DNA from: Deltaproteobacteria bacterium
GTDB taxonomy: Bacteria; JAUYMQ01
Reading direction: 5' to 3'
Assembly (NCBI GenBank): GCA_030698575.1
Contig: JAUYMQ010000175.1
Coordinates: forward strand, 1-11,939
DNA: 11,939 nucleotides
Part shown: positions 5,902 to 11,939 of the stretch, one piece after another
How the letters are laid out: each line of letters begins with the position of its first letter
Position numbering within the stretch: the first letter of the stretch is position 1
Position numbers and translations under genes: made by a program
Notes under the pieces: generated by a model
Seen by the model: the letters and a program-made list of their open reading frames with translations, nothing else
Database searches by the model: none
Told to the model about the DNA's origin: nothing

Positions 5902-8313
5902 TCAGTCGAACAGCCCCGCTCTTCGCGAGGCCATGACGCCGTCGATGGCGTCCACCCCTCGCACCAGCTCCCGCAACTCTGCGGCGAAGGTCTCGCGCCG
6001 CTGCTTGAGGTTCGGGGAGCCCGTTTCCAGCAAGCCTCGGTTTCGCGCCAGCTTCAAGCCCGTCCTGAAATAAATGACCGAGAGCGACTCCTGGTGCAGG
6101 ACGCGCTTCTGGAGGAAGAACTGCTTCCCGACGGCCTGGCATGTGGTCAAAAACGCCGCCTCGTCGAACTCCCCCTCGCCGCCCTCGTCCACAGTCAGCC
6201 GCTCGAGACAGGTTGCCACGACCAGGTAAGCCTCGAGGAAGCTTCGCAGCACGCGGGAGGCTACCAGGGGGTGGGCTTGCGCCAAGAGAGATCGCGCGGC
6301 GGACATCCCCTCGCCGATGCTCTGTTCCGGATCGTCGCTCAGGAGAGCCAGTTCGTCCATCACGTTGGTCCGGAAGGTCTCCTTCTGCGCGAAGAAGAAA
6401 TCGAACTTCAGCGTGTCGCGCAGCCGGAATGCGTTCTCCCAGAAGAGGGCGACGGGTTCCTCCGAGCGCTTGCTGGCCACCTTCAGGAGCGAGAGTTCGG
6501 TTATCGACCGCACGAGGAAGAAGTGGATGATGGTGTTCCGGTAGTAAGCGGCCGCCAGCGCCTGTCCGCTCGCGATCGAGAAGACCTCCTCCGCCCCTTC
6601 CTCCGAGAAGCACGACACAACGCCGTTGGAGACAAGCGAGTCGAGCGTGGCGTGCACGGAGGCGGCGTCTGATAGAAGCGTCTGGCTCGTCGTGGGGAGG
6701 CGCCGGCGTACCACGTAGCGCAGCAGCGCCTTGGTCTCTTCGTACACCTCGTCGAGGGCCAATGATCGGTCGCCGGCGCCGAGCAGCGCCAGCGTGACGA
6801 GCGAGACGGGCGTTATCGGCGTAACCATGTTGATCCGGTGCTCGAGGCGGAAGGCGAACTTCTGCACCTCGAGGTTCCCCTCCACGCTGTCGATGGCCTC
6901 CGGCGCGCCCAGATAGCCCCGCACGCTCACCGGCTCGTGGAAACGCAGGTAGATCCGCCCGTAGCGCCGGCGAAGGCGGCCCACCACCTTCAGGAACCAC
7001 CCGAAGCTCTCCCGCTCCTTCTTCCCGCCCCCCGCCTCGGCCACGTAATCGCCCACGTCGCTGATCTGATCGTAGGTAATCGAGCAGGGGACGAAGTAAA
7101 TATCCTCGCTCTTCCCCCGTTTGTAAGAGTCGACCACGTAATTCAGCATGCCAAAGCGCGGCGGAAGAAGCTTTCCCGTGCGCGAGCGCCCGCCTTCGAG
7201 ATACCACTCGAGATGGAAGCGCTTCTCGATCAGGTAGTCGAGGTAACTACGCAGGACGAACTTGTAGAGCTCGTTGTCGCGGAAGGTCCGGCGGATGAAG
7301 AACACCCCGCAGCGGCGCACCAGCATCCCGATGGGGAAGAAGTTCATGTTGATGCCGCCGGCCGTGTGGTTGGGCGAATGCCCGAGCATGTAAAAGAGGT
7401 ACTGGAGCAGCAGATGGTCGAGATTCGACTTGTGGCTCGGCAGGAAAACGAGCGGGTAGCGCCGGCCCAGGGCGAAGATCCGGTCGAGCTGCTCGCGGTC
7501 GAACCGAATCTCCTCCTCGTAGCCCATCATATAAAGGCGCCGGATGAGTCGCGCGGCCAGGTCCATGAGGAAGGGGCTGTGCTTGGCGGCGATCTCGCGC
7601 AGGTAGCGCGCCGCCTGCAGCTCGACGCGCTTCTCGGGGCGGTTGAGCTCGCGAGAAAGGCGGGCGATGCCCGCGCGGAAGCCCGCCGAGCCGAGGATGA
7701 AGGTGTCGAGCATGCGGGGAACCTTGTAGCGGTTCCCGCGCAAGGCGCGCTCGCCCCGCTCGAGGGCCAGGGCGGCCTGCTGCGCGACGAATGCCGGCAG
7801 GCCCATCTCGGTCTGATGGGTGCTCTCGCTCCAGCGCCGGCGGAGCTCGGACAGCCGCGCGGGCTCACCCGAAATCACGCGGCAGAGATACGGCTTTCGC
7901 CAGAGCGTCCAGACCTGCCGGAGCAGGTTGGGGTCGCGGGGATTGCCGAAGAGCAGATCGCGGAAGCGTGCCTTGCGGGTTTGCTTGTGCGTTTCGGGCA
8001 TCCAGACCACCCGGATCGGCGCGAACAGCGGATCGTCCTGCGCGGCGACCTCGGCTTTGAGCCGTCCCTCGAGCTTCTGGCGCCGCGGCCGGCGTGTGCA
8101 GGGGATGGAAACCACCTGCGGCGCGGTTGGCCCTTCGCAGTGCTCGGGGCGGTTCCTGTCGATCCAGGCCTGGGCGATGCGGGCTTCGGCGGCGCCGGCG
8201 CAGTCGAGGAGGAACACCACGCGGCACGGCTCCTCCGTGGGCCACGGGGGGTCGGTGAACTCCTGGGCTGAGGTGATGCGCCCGGTGTTCTTCGGAGTCG
8301 TCTCGGCGCTCAT
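5902..8313 (-). CDS. plsB: Glycerol-3-phosphate 1-O-acyltransferase PlsB
   Basis: This 803-residue protein acylates sn-glycerol-3-phosphate at position 1, the first step of phospholipid synthesis, at the inner membrane. All acyltransferase motifs are present. Motif I is H294-K-S-N-L-D299 in LPSHKSNLDHLLL. Motif II is GVFFIRRTF. Motif III is E373 in WYLEGGRSRTGKLLPPRFG. The region around FVPCSITYD corresponds to motif IV. H294 and E373 are 79 residues apart, the same spacing as H306/E385 of E. coli PlsB. The length matches the long PlsB family; motif wording resembles mycobacterial and deltaproteobacterial forms as much as enterobacterial ones. It starts at ATG 8313, whose ATG overlaps the TGA of plsC (ATGA), so translation is probably coupled. 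A weak AAAGG lies upstream. The gene converges with the DUF1254 gene 73 bases away. Confidence 0.93.
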   Translation of the reverse strand: MSAETTPKNTGRITSAQEFTDPPWPTEEPCRVVFLLDCAGAAEARIAQAWIDRNRPEHCEGPTAPQVVSIPCTRRPRRQKLEGRLKAEVAAQDDPLFAPIRVVWMPETHKQTRKARFRDLLFGNPRDPNLLRQVWTLWRKPYLCRVISGEPARLSELRRRWSESTHQTEMGLPAFVAQQAALALERGERALRGNRYKVPRMLDTFILGSAGFRAGIARLSRELNRPEKRVELQAARYLREIAAKHSPFLMDLAARLIRRLYMMGYEEEIRFDREQLDRIFALGRRYPLVFLPSHKSNLDHLLLQYLFYMLGHSPNHTAGGINMNFFPIGMLVRRCGVFFIRRTFRDNELYKFVLRSYLDYLIEKRFHLEWYLEGGRSRTGKLLPPRFGMLNYVVDSYKRGKSEDIYFVPCSITYDQISDVGDYVAEAGGGKKERESFGWFLKVVGRLRRRYGRIYLRFHEPVSVRGYLGAPEAIDSVEGNLEVQKFAFRLEHRINMVTPITPVSLVTLALLGAGDRSLALDEVYEETKALLRYVVRRRLPTTSQTLLSDAASVHATLDSLVSNGVVSCFSEEGAEEVFSIASGQALAAAYYRNTIIHFFLVRSITELSLLKVASKRSEEPVALFWENAFRLRDTLKFDFFFAQKETFRTNVMDELALLSDDPEQSIGEGMSAARSLLAQAHPLVASRVLRSFLEAYLVVATCLERLTVDEGGEGEFDEAAFLTTCQAVGKQFFLQKRVLHQESLSVIYFRTGLKLARNRGLLETGSPNLKQRRETFAAELRELVRGVDAIDGVMASRRAGLFD

Positions 8314-9125
8314 GGTTCGGTGACCTTTCGCGCCGGCCGTGCCCGGCGCCGCGAGCGCGGCTTGCCGCGGCTGTCTTTCTGGCCGAGGGTTTGGAGGAAC
8401 AGCTGACGCACGTCGTCCATGCGCCGCTCGAGATCCACCGGCTTCCAGCCTTTCGTCGGAACCGGGGGCAGCACCGAGATGCGAACCACGCCGGGCCGGG
8501 CGATGCCGCTGCCGGGGCGGAGCCTCTGGATCGAATCGTGGAACACGATGGGCACAATCGGCACGCCCGCCTGCATGGCGACGTGGAAGCCCCCCTTCTT
8601 GAAGGACCCCAGCCGCCCGTCCCGCGAGCGCGTCCCCTCGGGCGCGATGACCATCGAACGCCCCCCGCGGATTGCCTGCACGGCGGGGCGGAGGGCGGCG
8701 ATGGCGCTCATCCGGTTCTCCCGGTCGATGAAAACGATGCCGAGGAGATCCATCACAGGGCCGATGACCGGCTTGTCGCGGACCTCCTTCTTCGCGATCG
8801 CGAAGACGTCGCGCCGGAGAAGGCGGGCGCAGAGGAAGGCCTCGCAAGCCGACTGGTGATTGAACATGAAGACGCAGGGGCGATGCGACCAAAGATGCTC
8901 CTCACCGTCCACCTTCATGTCAATGCCGGTGAACCCTGAGGCCAGCTCCGCCCAGAGGTTGCTCGTCACGTGGACGACCGTGCGGCGGGATCCAGCGGCG
9001 GCGCCGGCGGCCAGCCCGGCGATCGCGGCAGGCACGGCGGCACCGTAGGCGAGCCAGTAGCGTCCGATGCCGGTGGCCGTCTCGAACAGCGTCAGATCCG
9101 ATCTGTCGGCCCAGGCCTTGATCAT
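8310..9125 (-). CDS. plsC: 1-acyl-glycerol-3-phosphate acyltransferase (PlsC family), HX4E variant
   Basis: This 271-residue protein would transfer the second acyl chain to lysophosphatidic acid to give phosphatidic acid. The N-terminal segment at about 23-45 (WLAYGAAVPAAIAGLAAGAAAG) is a membrane anchor. The acyltransferase domain spans about 80-215. Motif I is FMFNHQSACEAFL with H90 and E95 where the family has Asp (HX4D). Motif II is GIVFIDRENR. Motif III is VIAPEGTRSRDG with E163. Motif IV is VPIVPIVFHDS. The last 25 residues are Arg/Lys-rich. It starts at ATG 9125 with AGGGG upstream, is the first gene of the plsC-plsB pair, and ends in ATGA shared with plsB. Having the second-step enzyme first in an operon with the first-step enzyme supports a phosphatidate-forming unit. 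The Asp-to-Glu change leaves strength of activity and acyl acceptor open. Confidence 0.86.
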   Translation of the reverse strand: MIKAWADRSDLTLFETATGIGRYWLAYGAAVPAAIAGLAAGAAAGSRRTVVHVTSNLWAELASGFTGIDMKVDGEEHLWSHRPCVFMFNHQSACEAFLCARLLRRDVFAIAKKEVRDKPVIGPVMDLLGIVFIDRENRMSAIAALRPAVQAIRGGRSMVIAPEGTRSRDGRLGSFKKGGFHVAMQAGVPIVPIVFHDSIQRLRPGSGIARPGVVRISVLPPVPTKGWKPVDLERRMDDVRQLFLQTLGQKDSRGKPRSRRRARPARKVTEP

Positions 9126-9196
9126 GCGCGGCGCCCCTGGCGGGAGTGACCCGCCATCATACCGTCATCCCGCGCGGGGGTCCAACCGCGCCCCCG

Positions 9197-9291
9197 CATG
9201 TCATTGCGAGGCGCCCCGGAGGGGCGCCGAAGCAATCCCCTTCGCACTTGCCGGGGGATTGCTTCGTCGCTTCGCTCCTCGCAATGACATG
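9197..9291. repeat. Composite palindromic repeat element (REP/MITE-like)
   Basis: The outer arms catgtcattgcgag (9197-9210) and ctcgcaatgacatg (9278-9291) are a perfect 14-bp inverted repeat. The inner arms gaagcaatcccc (9229-9240) and ggggattgcttc (9254-9265) are a perfect 12-bp pair. Between outer and inner arm on the left lies a separate hairpin: ggcgcccc (9210-9217), gga loop, ggggcgcc (9221-9228). On the right the matching position carries gtcgcttcgctc, the usual sequence of this repeat family. No coding sequence or transposase is inside. Elements with these ends are dispersed in many bacterial genomes, and their chance translations contain strings such as HCE..R...EAI. Confidence 0.85.
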
Positions 9292-9310
9292 CGGCGTGGC
9301 CTTGGTGGCC

Positions 9311-9329
9311 CTCCTCGAAATGATATGCG
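9311..9329. repeat. Degenerate copy of the repeat's right end
   Basis: ctcctcgaaatgatatgcg at 9311-9329 matches ctcctcgcaatgacatgcg at 9275-9293 in 17 of 19 positions. It is a direct copy 36 bases downstream, lying just before the tRNA promoter. It is probably a decayed partial duplication of the element's end. Confidence 0.5.
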
Positions 9330-9340
9330 TCGCCGGCGGC

Positions 9341-9368
9341 TTGAAAAGCCCCGGCTCCGTGTTACAAT
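9341..9368 (+). promoter_or_regulatory. Sigma-70 type promoter for tRNA-Ala
   Basis: A -35 box TTGAAA (9341-9346) and a -10 box TACAAT (9363-9368) are separated by 16 bases. Each box is one mismatch from consensus. Transcription would start near 9375, about 39 bases before the mature tRNA 5' end. It is the best-looking promoter in the window. Confidence 0.75.
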
Positions 9369-9413
9369 TCCGGCCCGATCCCGGAAGACCCTCGGGCCTG
9401 TGTAACCCCTTGC

Positions 9414-9489
<76 letters not shown>

Positions 9490-9513
9490 TGTGAGTCCCG
9501 AAGGTCTTTCGGG

Positions 9514-9553
9514 GGCGAGCCCGCCCGGGCAACCGGCGGGCTCGCCGTTTGTT
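9514..9553 (+). terminator. Intrinsic terminator after tRNA-Ala
   Basis: A 12-bp perfect stem (9514-9525 with 9535-9546, core gcgagcccgcc/ggcgggctcgc) and a 9-base loop are followed by gtttgttt. A smaller hairpin, cccgaa (9497-9502) with ttcggg (9508-9513), precedes it. The T-tract is broken by a G, so some read-through into bcp is possible. Confidence 0.7.
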
Positions 9554-9562
9554 TGCCCCCAG

Positions 9563-9568
9563 AGGAGG
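9563..9568 (+). promoter_or_regulatory. Ribosome binding site AGGAGG of bcp
   Basis: A full-consensus AGGAGG lies 8 bases before ATG 9577. It fixes the start of the peroxiredoxin although the frame is open upstream through the tRNA gene. It suggests high expression. Confidence 0.8.
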
Positions 9569-9576
9569 AAGCTGCC

Positions 9577-10050
9577 ATGGCCATCGCCGAAGGAAAGCTC
9601 GCGCCCGACTTCACGCTCGACGACGAGAACGGGAAAAAGGTTTCCCTCAAGGATTTCCGGGGCAGGAACGTGATCGTTTACTTCTACCCGAAAGACGACA
9701 CCCCCGGCTGCACGAAAGAGGCGCAGGGGTTCCGGGATCTCTGGAAGAAGATTCAGAAGGAAGACGCCGTGGTGCTCGGCGTTTCACCCGACTCGCCGGC
9801 CTCTCACGTGAAGTTCATCAAGAAGTACAAGCTGCCGTTCACGCTGCTGTGCGATCCGGAGAAGAAGATGATGACGCGCTACGGCGCCTTCGGCGAGAAG
9901 ATGATGTACGGGAAGAAGTCGATGGGGATCATTCGCTCGACCGTCTGGGTCGGGCCGGATGGCAACGTGCAGAAGCACTGGGCGCGCGTGGCGAAGGCGG
10001 AGGATCACCCGGCGCGGGTGCTGGCCGCGCTCAAGGGGGAGGCGGACTGA
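9577..10050 (+). CDS. bcp: Bcp/PrxQ-type thiol peroxidase (peroxiredoxin)
   Basis: This 157-residue cytoplasmic peroxiredoxin reduces hydrogen peroxide and organic hydroperoxides using thioredoxin-type electron donors. The AhpC/TSA fold is clear: APDFTLDDENGKKVSL, then FYPKDDTPGCTKEAQGFRD with the peroxidatic C45 in the TPGCT loop. VLGVSPDS, FTLLCDPEKK and STVWVGPDG follow. The resolving Cys found five residues after C45 in many Bcp proteins is Gln here (Q50), so the enzyme is either 1-Cys or uses C92, the only other cysteine, for disulfide formation. Length is normal for the family. It starts 87 bases after tRNA-Ala behind AGGAGG. No separate good promoter is visible, so read-through from the tRNA promoter may contribute. 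Its 3' end overlaps the convergent paraoxonase-like gene by 20 bases. Confidence 0.93.
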   Translation: MAIAEGKLAPDFTLDDENGKKVSLKDFRGRNVIVYFYPKDDTPGCTKEAQGFRDLWKKIQKEDAVVLGVSPDSPASHVKFIKKYKLPFTLLCDPEKKMMTRYGAFGEKMMYGKKSMGIIRSTVWVGPDGNVQKHWARVAKAEDHPARVLAALKGEAD

Positions 10051-11098
10051 GGCGGCAGTCGAGAAAGCGGTCATCCCAGACGGCGCCGATGAGCATTCGC
10101 CCGTCCCGCACCGCGGCCACGGTGGCGGCGGCGATGCGATATCCGGGATCGAGGAAGATCTCCTCCACCGAGGGCCCGCCCGCCGCATCGAGATCCACGC
10201 GGATCACCTGCGCGGGCGCCGGCGCCGACGGATCCCCGGCGTTCTTCGCGAGGGTGAGCAGCTTCGGGTGAGCGCCGATCCAGAGCCTGCCCCGCTCGTC
10301 CAGCTCGATGTTGTCCACGCCCGTGCCCAGATCGATTCGCTGCTGCTCATGGAGGGCGCCCGAGGCCTCGTCGCGGTCGTACACGAAAAGCGCCCTGTCG
10401 ATCATCGCCGCCACGTAGATTCGCCGCCCGTCCGCGCTCCGGTTGATGCCGTTCGCGAAGCGGAGCCCGGTGGCCGCCAGCTGAAAAGACTTGCCGTCGT
10501 AGTAGAGGACGTTCGCCAGGGGGAGCCGGAGATAGTCCTCCAGCGTCTCGCGAAGGCCGGGCGGGCTCCCGTGGTCGTTTGTCACGTAGAACCTTCTTTG
10601 ATCGACGGCAACGATGTCGTTCGGGGAGATGAGGGCTTTATCGCGGATCGTCTCGCGATGAATGAGCCTTTCGTCGGTGAGATCGTAGATCTCGATGCTC
10701 TGCTCGCCACCGGCGTGGTTGATCACGAAAAGCCTGTCGGGTCCGTCGGAGCGCCGCAGAAGGCTGAGGCCGTGCGGGCGGAAGTCTGGGGGCGCGTTGG
10801 GCGTGAGATCGCGCAGCCGGGGGACGGGGACCGAAAGATCGTAGGCGTAGAGCCCGCCGTGCCCCGGGCGCCCGGCGTCGACGGCGCGCCGGTCGTGGGC
10901 CGAAAGATAGGCGACGTTGCCCTCGGGGTGGATGGTGATATCCTCCGCACCCACAACACCGAGCACCTGCACGCAGCTTCCATCGAAATGAGGCTCGAGG
11001 CGGCTGTACTCCCCCGTGATCCAGAGAAGCCAGATGAACCATCCCCCCACAAGGACGGCGACAACTCCGGCGATCTGAAGCGTGCGGCGCACCATCAT
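10031..11098 (-). CDS. Membrane-anchored paraoxonase/arylesterase (PON) family protein
   Basis: This 355-residue protein resembles animal serum paraoxonases, six-bladed beta-propeller calcium enzymes with lactonase and arylesterase activity. The N-terminus (about 8-28) is a signal anchor, so the propeller should face the periplasm. PON1-like residues are all present: E52-D53 in GAEDI, H109 in RPHGLS, H128 in VINHAG, N160-D161 in SPNDIVAV, N216 in FANGIN, D262-N263 in VDNIELD and H277 in IGAHP. C42 and C348 (FLDCRL) match the PON1 disulfide C42-C353. The reaction is probably hydrolysis of a lactone or aryl ester; the substrate is unknown. Two adjacent ATG codons (11098 and 11095) exist, and AAGGA is better spaced for the second. 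Beyond Cys-x-Leu, where PON1 ends, it has an extra SPPPP tail lying in the overlap with bcp. It is divergent from the ZIP gene. Confidence 0.9.
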   Translation of the reverse strand: MMVRRTLQIAGVVAVLVGGWFIWLLWITGEYSRLEPHFDGSCVQVLGVVGAEDITIHPEGNVAYLSAHDRRAVDAGRPGHGGLYAYDLSVPVPRLRDLTPNAPPDFRPHGLSLLRRSDGPDRLFVINHAGGEQSIEIYDLTDERLIHRETIRDKALISPNDIVAVDQRRFYVTNDHGSPPGLRETLEDYLRLPLANVLYYDGKSFQLAATGLRFANGINRSADGRRIYVAAMIDRALFVYDRDEASGALHEQQRIDLGTGVDNIELDERGRLWIGAHPKLLTLAKNAGDPSAPAPAQVIRVDLDAAGGPSVEEIFLDPGYRIAAATVAAVRDGRMLIGAVWDDRFLDCRLSPPPP

Positions 11099-11170
11099 GG
11101 ATCCTTATGAAGCCTTCCTGTCATGGCGAAGAGGGCCGCTATCACTTGACGCCTTGCATCTAATGCGCCA

Positions 11171-11196
11171 TTCACTCTGTGAAACATTACTATATA
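11171..11196 (+). promoter_or_regulatory. AT-rich control region with dyad before the ZIP gene
   Basis: The 105-base divergent gap between the PON-like and ZIP genes is AT-rich compared with its surroundings. It holds the dyad ttcac-tct-gtgaa (11171-11183) and, just after it, tactatata (11188-11196), which could serve as a -10 element. A metal-responsive repressor site is conceivable here but cannot be assigned to a known box. Confidence 0.35.
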
Positions 11197-11203
11197 GGCC
11201 AAT

Positions 11204-11939
11204 ATGGATTCCAAGCTACTTCTGCTCGGGGCGGTCACCGGCTTCACGATCTACCTCGGCCTTCCGCTTGCCCGCATCCGCCGCGCGGGTCCTGAAACGC
11301 GCGGCTTCCTGAATGCCCTCTCGGTCGGCATCCTCCTCTTCCTGCTCGTCGAGATCGTGGGCAAGTCGCTCGAGACCATCGAGCACGGCGTTGTCGCCGC
11401 GGTCCGCGGCTCGGCGCCCCGAGGCGAGTTCATTCATGCCGCCCTCTTCGCGCTCGGCTTCGGCCTCGGCCTGATGCTGATGGTCGCCTTCGAATCGCGC
11501 TTCCTGCGCCGCACGGCTGATCCCGGCGCAGCGCCGGCCGGCCCCCTGTCGGACTTCGAGGCGCGTCGCGTGGCGCTCCTGATCGCGACGGGCATCGGCC
11601 TGCACAACTTCGGCGAGGGGCTCGCCATCGGGCAGCTCTACGCGGCGGGCGCGATGTCGCTGGCGCTGACCCTGGTCATCGGCTTCGCGCTGCACAACGC
11701 AACGGAAGGGTTCGGCATAGCCGCGCCTCTCTCGGGCCGCGGGGTGTCCTATGGCTTCCTGGGGCTGGCGGGGCTCATCGGCGGCGGGCCGACGTTTGTC
11801 GGCGCCATTCTTGGCAGCGTCTGGGTATCCCGACTCTTCGAGACCTTCGTTCTCGCCCTTGCCGGCGGATCGATCCTCTTCATCGTGGGCGAGCTGTTGC
11901 ACATAGGCCGGCGGCAGGCGGTGCATGGCCGCGTCATGA
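11204..11939 (+). CDS. ZIP-family divalent metal transporter (partial, runs off the end)
   Basis: The frame is open from ATG 11204 to the window edge (245 complete codons, no stop), so the 3' end is missing. The protein is strongly hydrophobic, with helices at about 5-24, 36-53, 78-98, 122-142, 150-172, 180-205 and 212-235. The two metal-binding ZIP motifs are intact: H134-N-F-G-E138-G-L-A-I-G in helix 4 and H164-N-A-T-E168-G in helix 5, with polar neighbours typical of the transport site. A short Asp/Ala/Pro-rich loop (about 105-118) replaces the His-rich loop of some eukaryotic ZIPs. The family carries zinc, iron or manganese into the cytoplasm; the metal cannot be told here. The last visible bases are ATGA, in frame as Met. 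The ribosome binding site is weak (ATAGG). It is divergent from the PON-like gene. Confidence 0.88.
   Translation, partial: MDSKLLLLGAVTGFTIYLGLPLARIRRAGPETRGFLNALSVGILLFLLVEIVGKSLETIEHGVVAAVRGSAPRGEFIHAALFALGFGLGLMLMVAFESRFLRRTADPGAAPAGPLSDFEARRVALLIATGIGLHNFGEGLAIGQLYAAGAMSLALTLVIGFALHNATEGFGIAAPLSGRGVSYGFLGLAGLIGGGPTFVGAILGSVWVSRLFETFVLALAGGSILFIVGELLHIGRRQAVHGRVM

Noticed and set aside
6838-8271. 477-codon open frame on the + strand across plsB
   Set aside because: It lies fully opposite the catalytic part of plsB, whose motifs are intact. No ribosome binding site or domain is seen.
9959-11110. 383-codon + strand frame opposite the PON-like gene
   Set aside because: All PON family residues are on the - strand. 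The + frame is a shadow rich in Arg, Val and Ala.
11216-11926. 236-codon - strand frame opposite the right-end gene
   Set aside because: The + strand frame encodes a ZIP transporter with both HNxxEG motifs and hydrophobic helices. The antisense product is a charged, repetitive shadow.

Overview
The window is GC-rich bacterial chromosome with typical bacterial gene architecture: AGGAGG-type ribosome binding sites, an ATGA stop/start overlap, short spacers, signal peptides, and a tRNA gene with an encoded CCA end. A PlsC/PlsB acyltransferase pair, a predicted exported DUF1254/DUF1214 protein and a MAPEG protein suggest a Gram-negative. The palindromic repeat at 9197-9291 belongs to the family with GTCATTGCGAGG / CCTCGCAATGAC ends. 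From memory, that family is scattered through many high-GC uncultured, deltaproteobacterial and candidate-phylum genomes. I cannot name the lineage from sequence alone.

Left part, + strand (1-5828). The window opens with the last 37 residues of a membrane protein. It is followed by a 53-residue four-cysteine protein with an excellent ribosome binding site, a soluble class III adenylate/guanylate cyclase with a TolB-like domain and TPR repeats, an HD-domain hydrolase, a four-helix MAPEG protein and a secreted DUF1254/DUF1214 protein. The HD and MAPEG genes are 82 bases apart and could be co-transcribed. The others have 170-360 base gaps and look like independent units. A perfect 18-bp palindrome lies between the cyclase and HD genes.

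Middle, - strand (5902-9125). This is a two-gene phospholipid operon, plsC then plsB, joined by an ATGA overlap. Together the products can carry out the two acylations that turn glycerol-3-phosphate into phosphatidic acid. The PlsC homologue has Glu in place of the catalytic-motif Asp.

Right part (9126-11939). A composite inverted repeat separates the lipid operon from tRNA-Ala(CGC), which has a clear sigma-70 promoter and a hairpin terminator. A Bcp-type peroxiredoxin follows on the + strand. It converges on, and overlaps by 20 bases, a membrane-anchored paraoxonase/arylesterase homologue on the - strand that keeps the calcium-site and catalytic residues of human PON1. A divergent ZIP-family metal transporter, preceded by an AT-rich control region, runs off the right edge.

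I see no CRISPR array, transposase, integrase, phage gene or clear defence system. The most notable items are the conserved bacterial PON enzyme with its overprinted tail, the small tetra-cysteine protein, the HX4E PlsC and the composite repeat.
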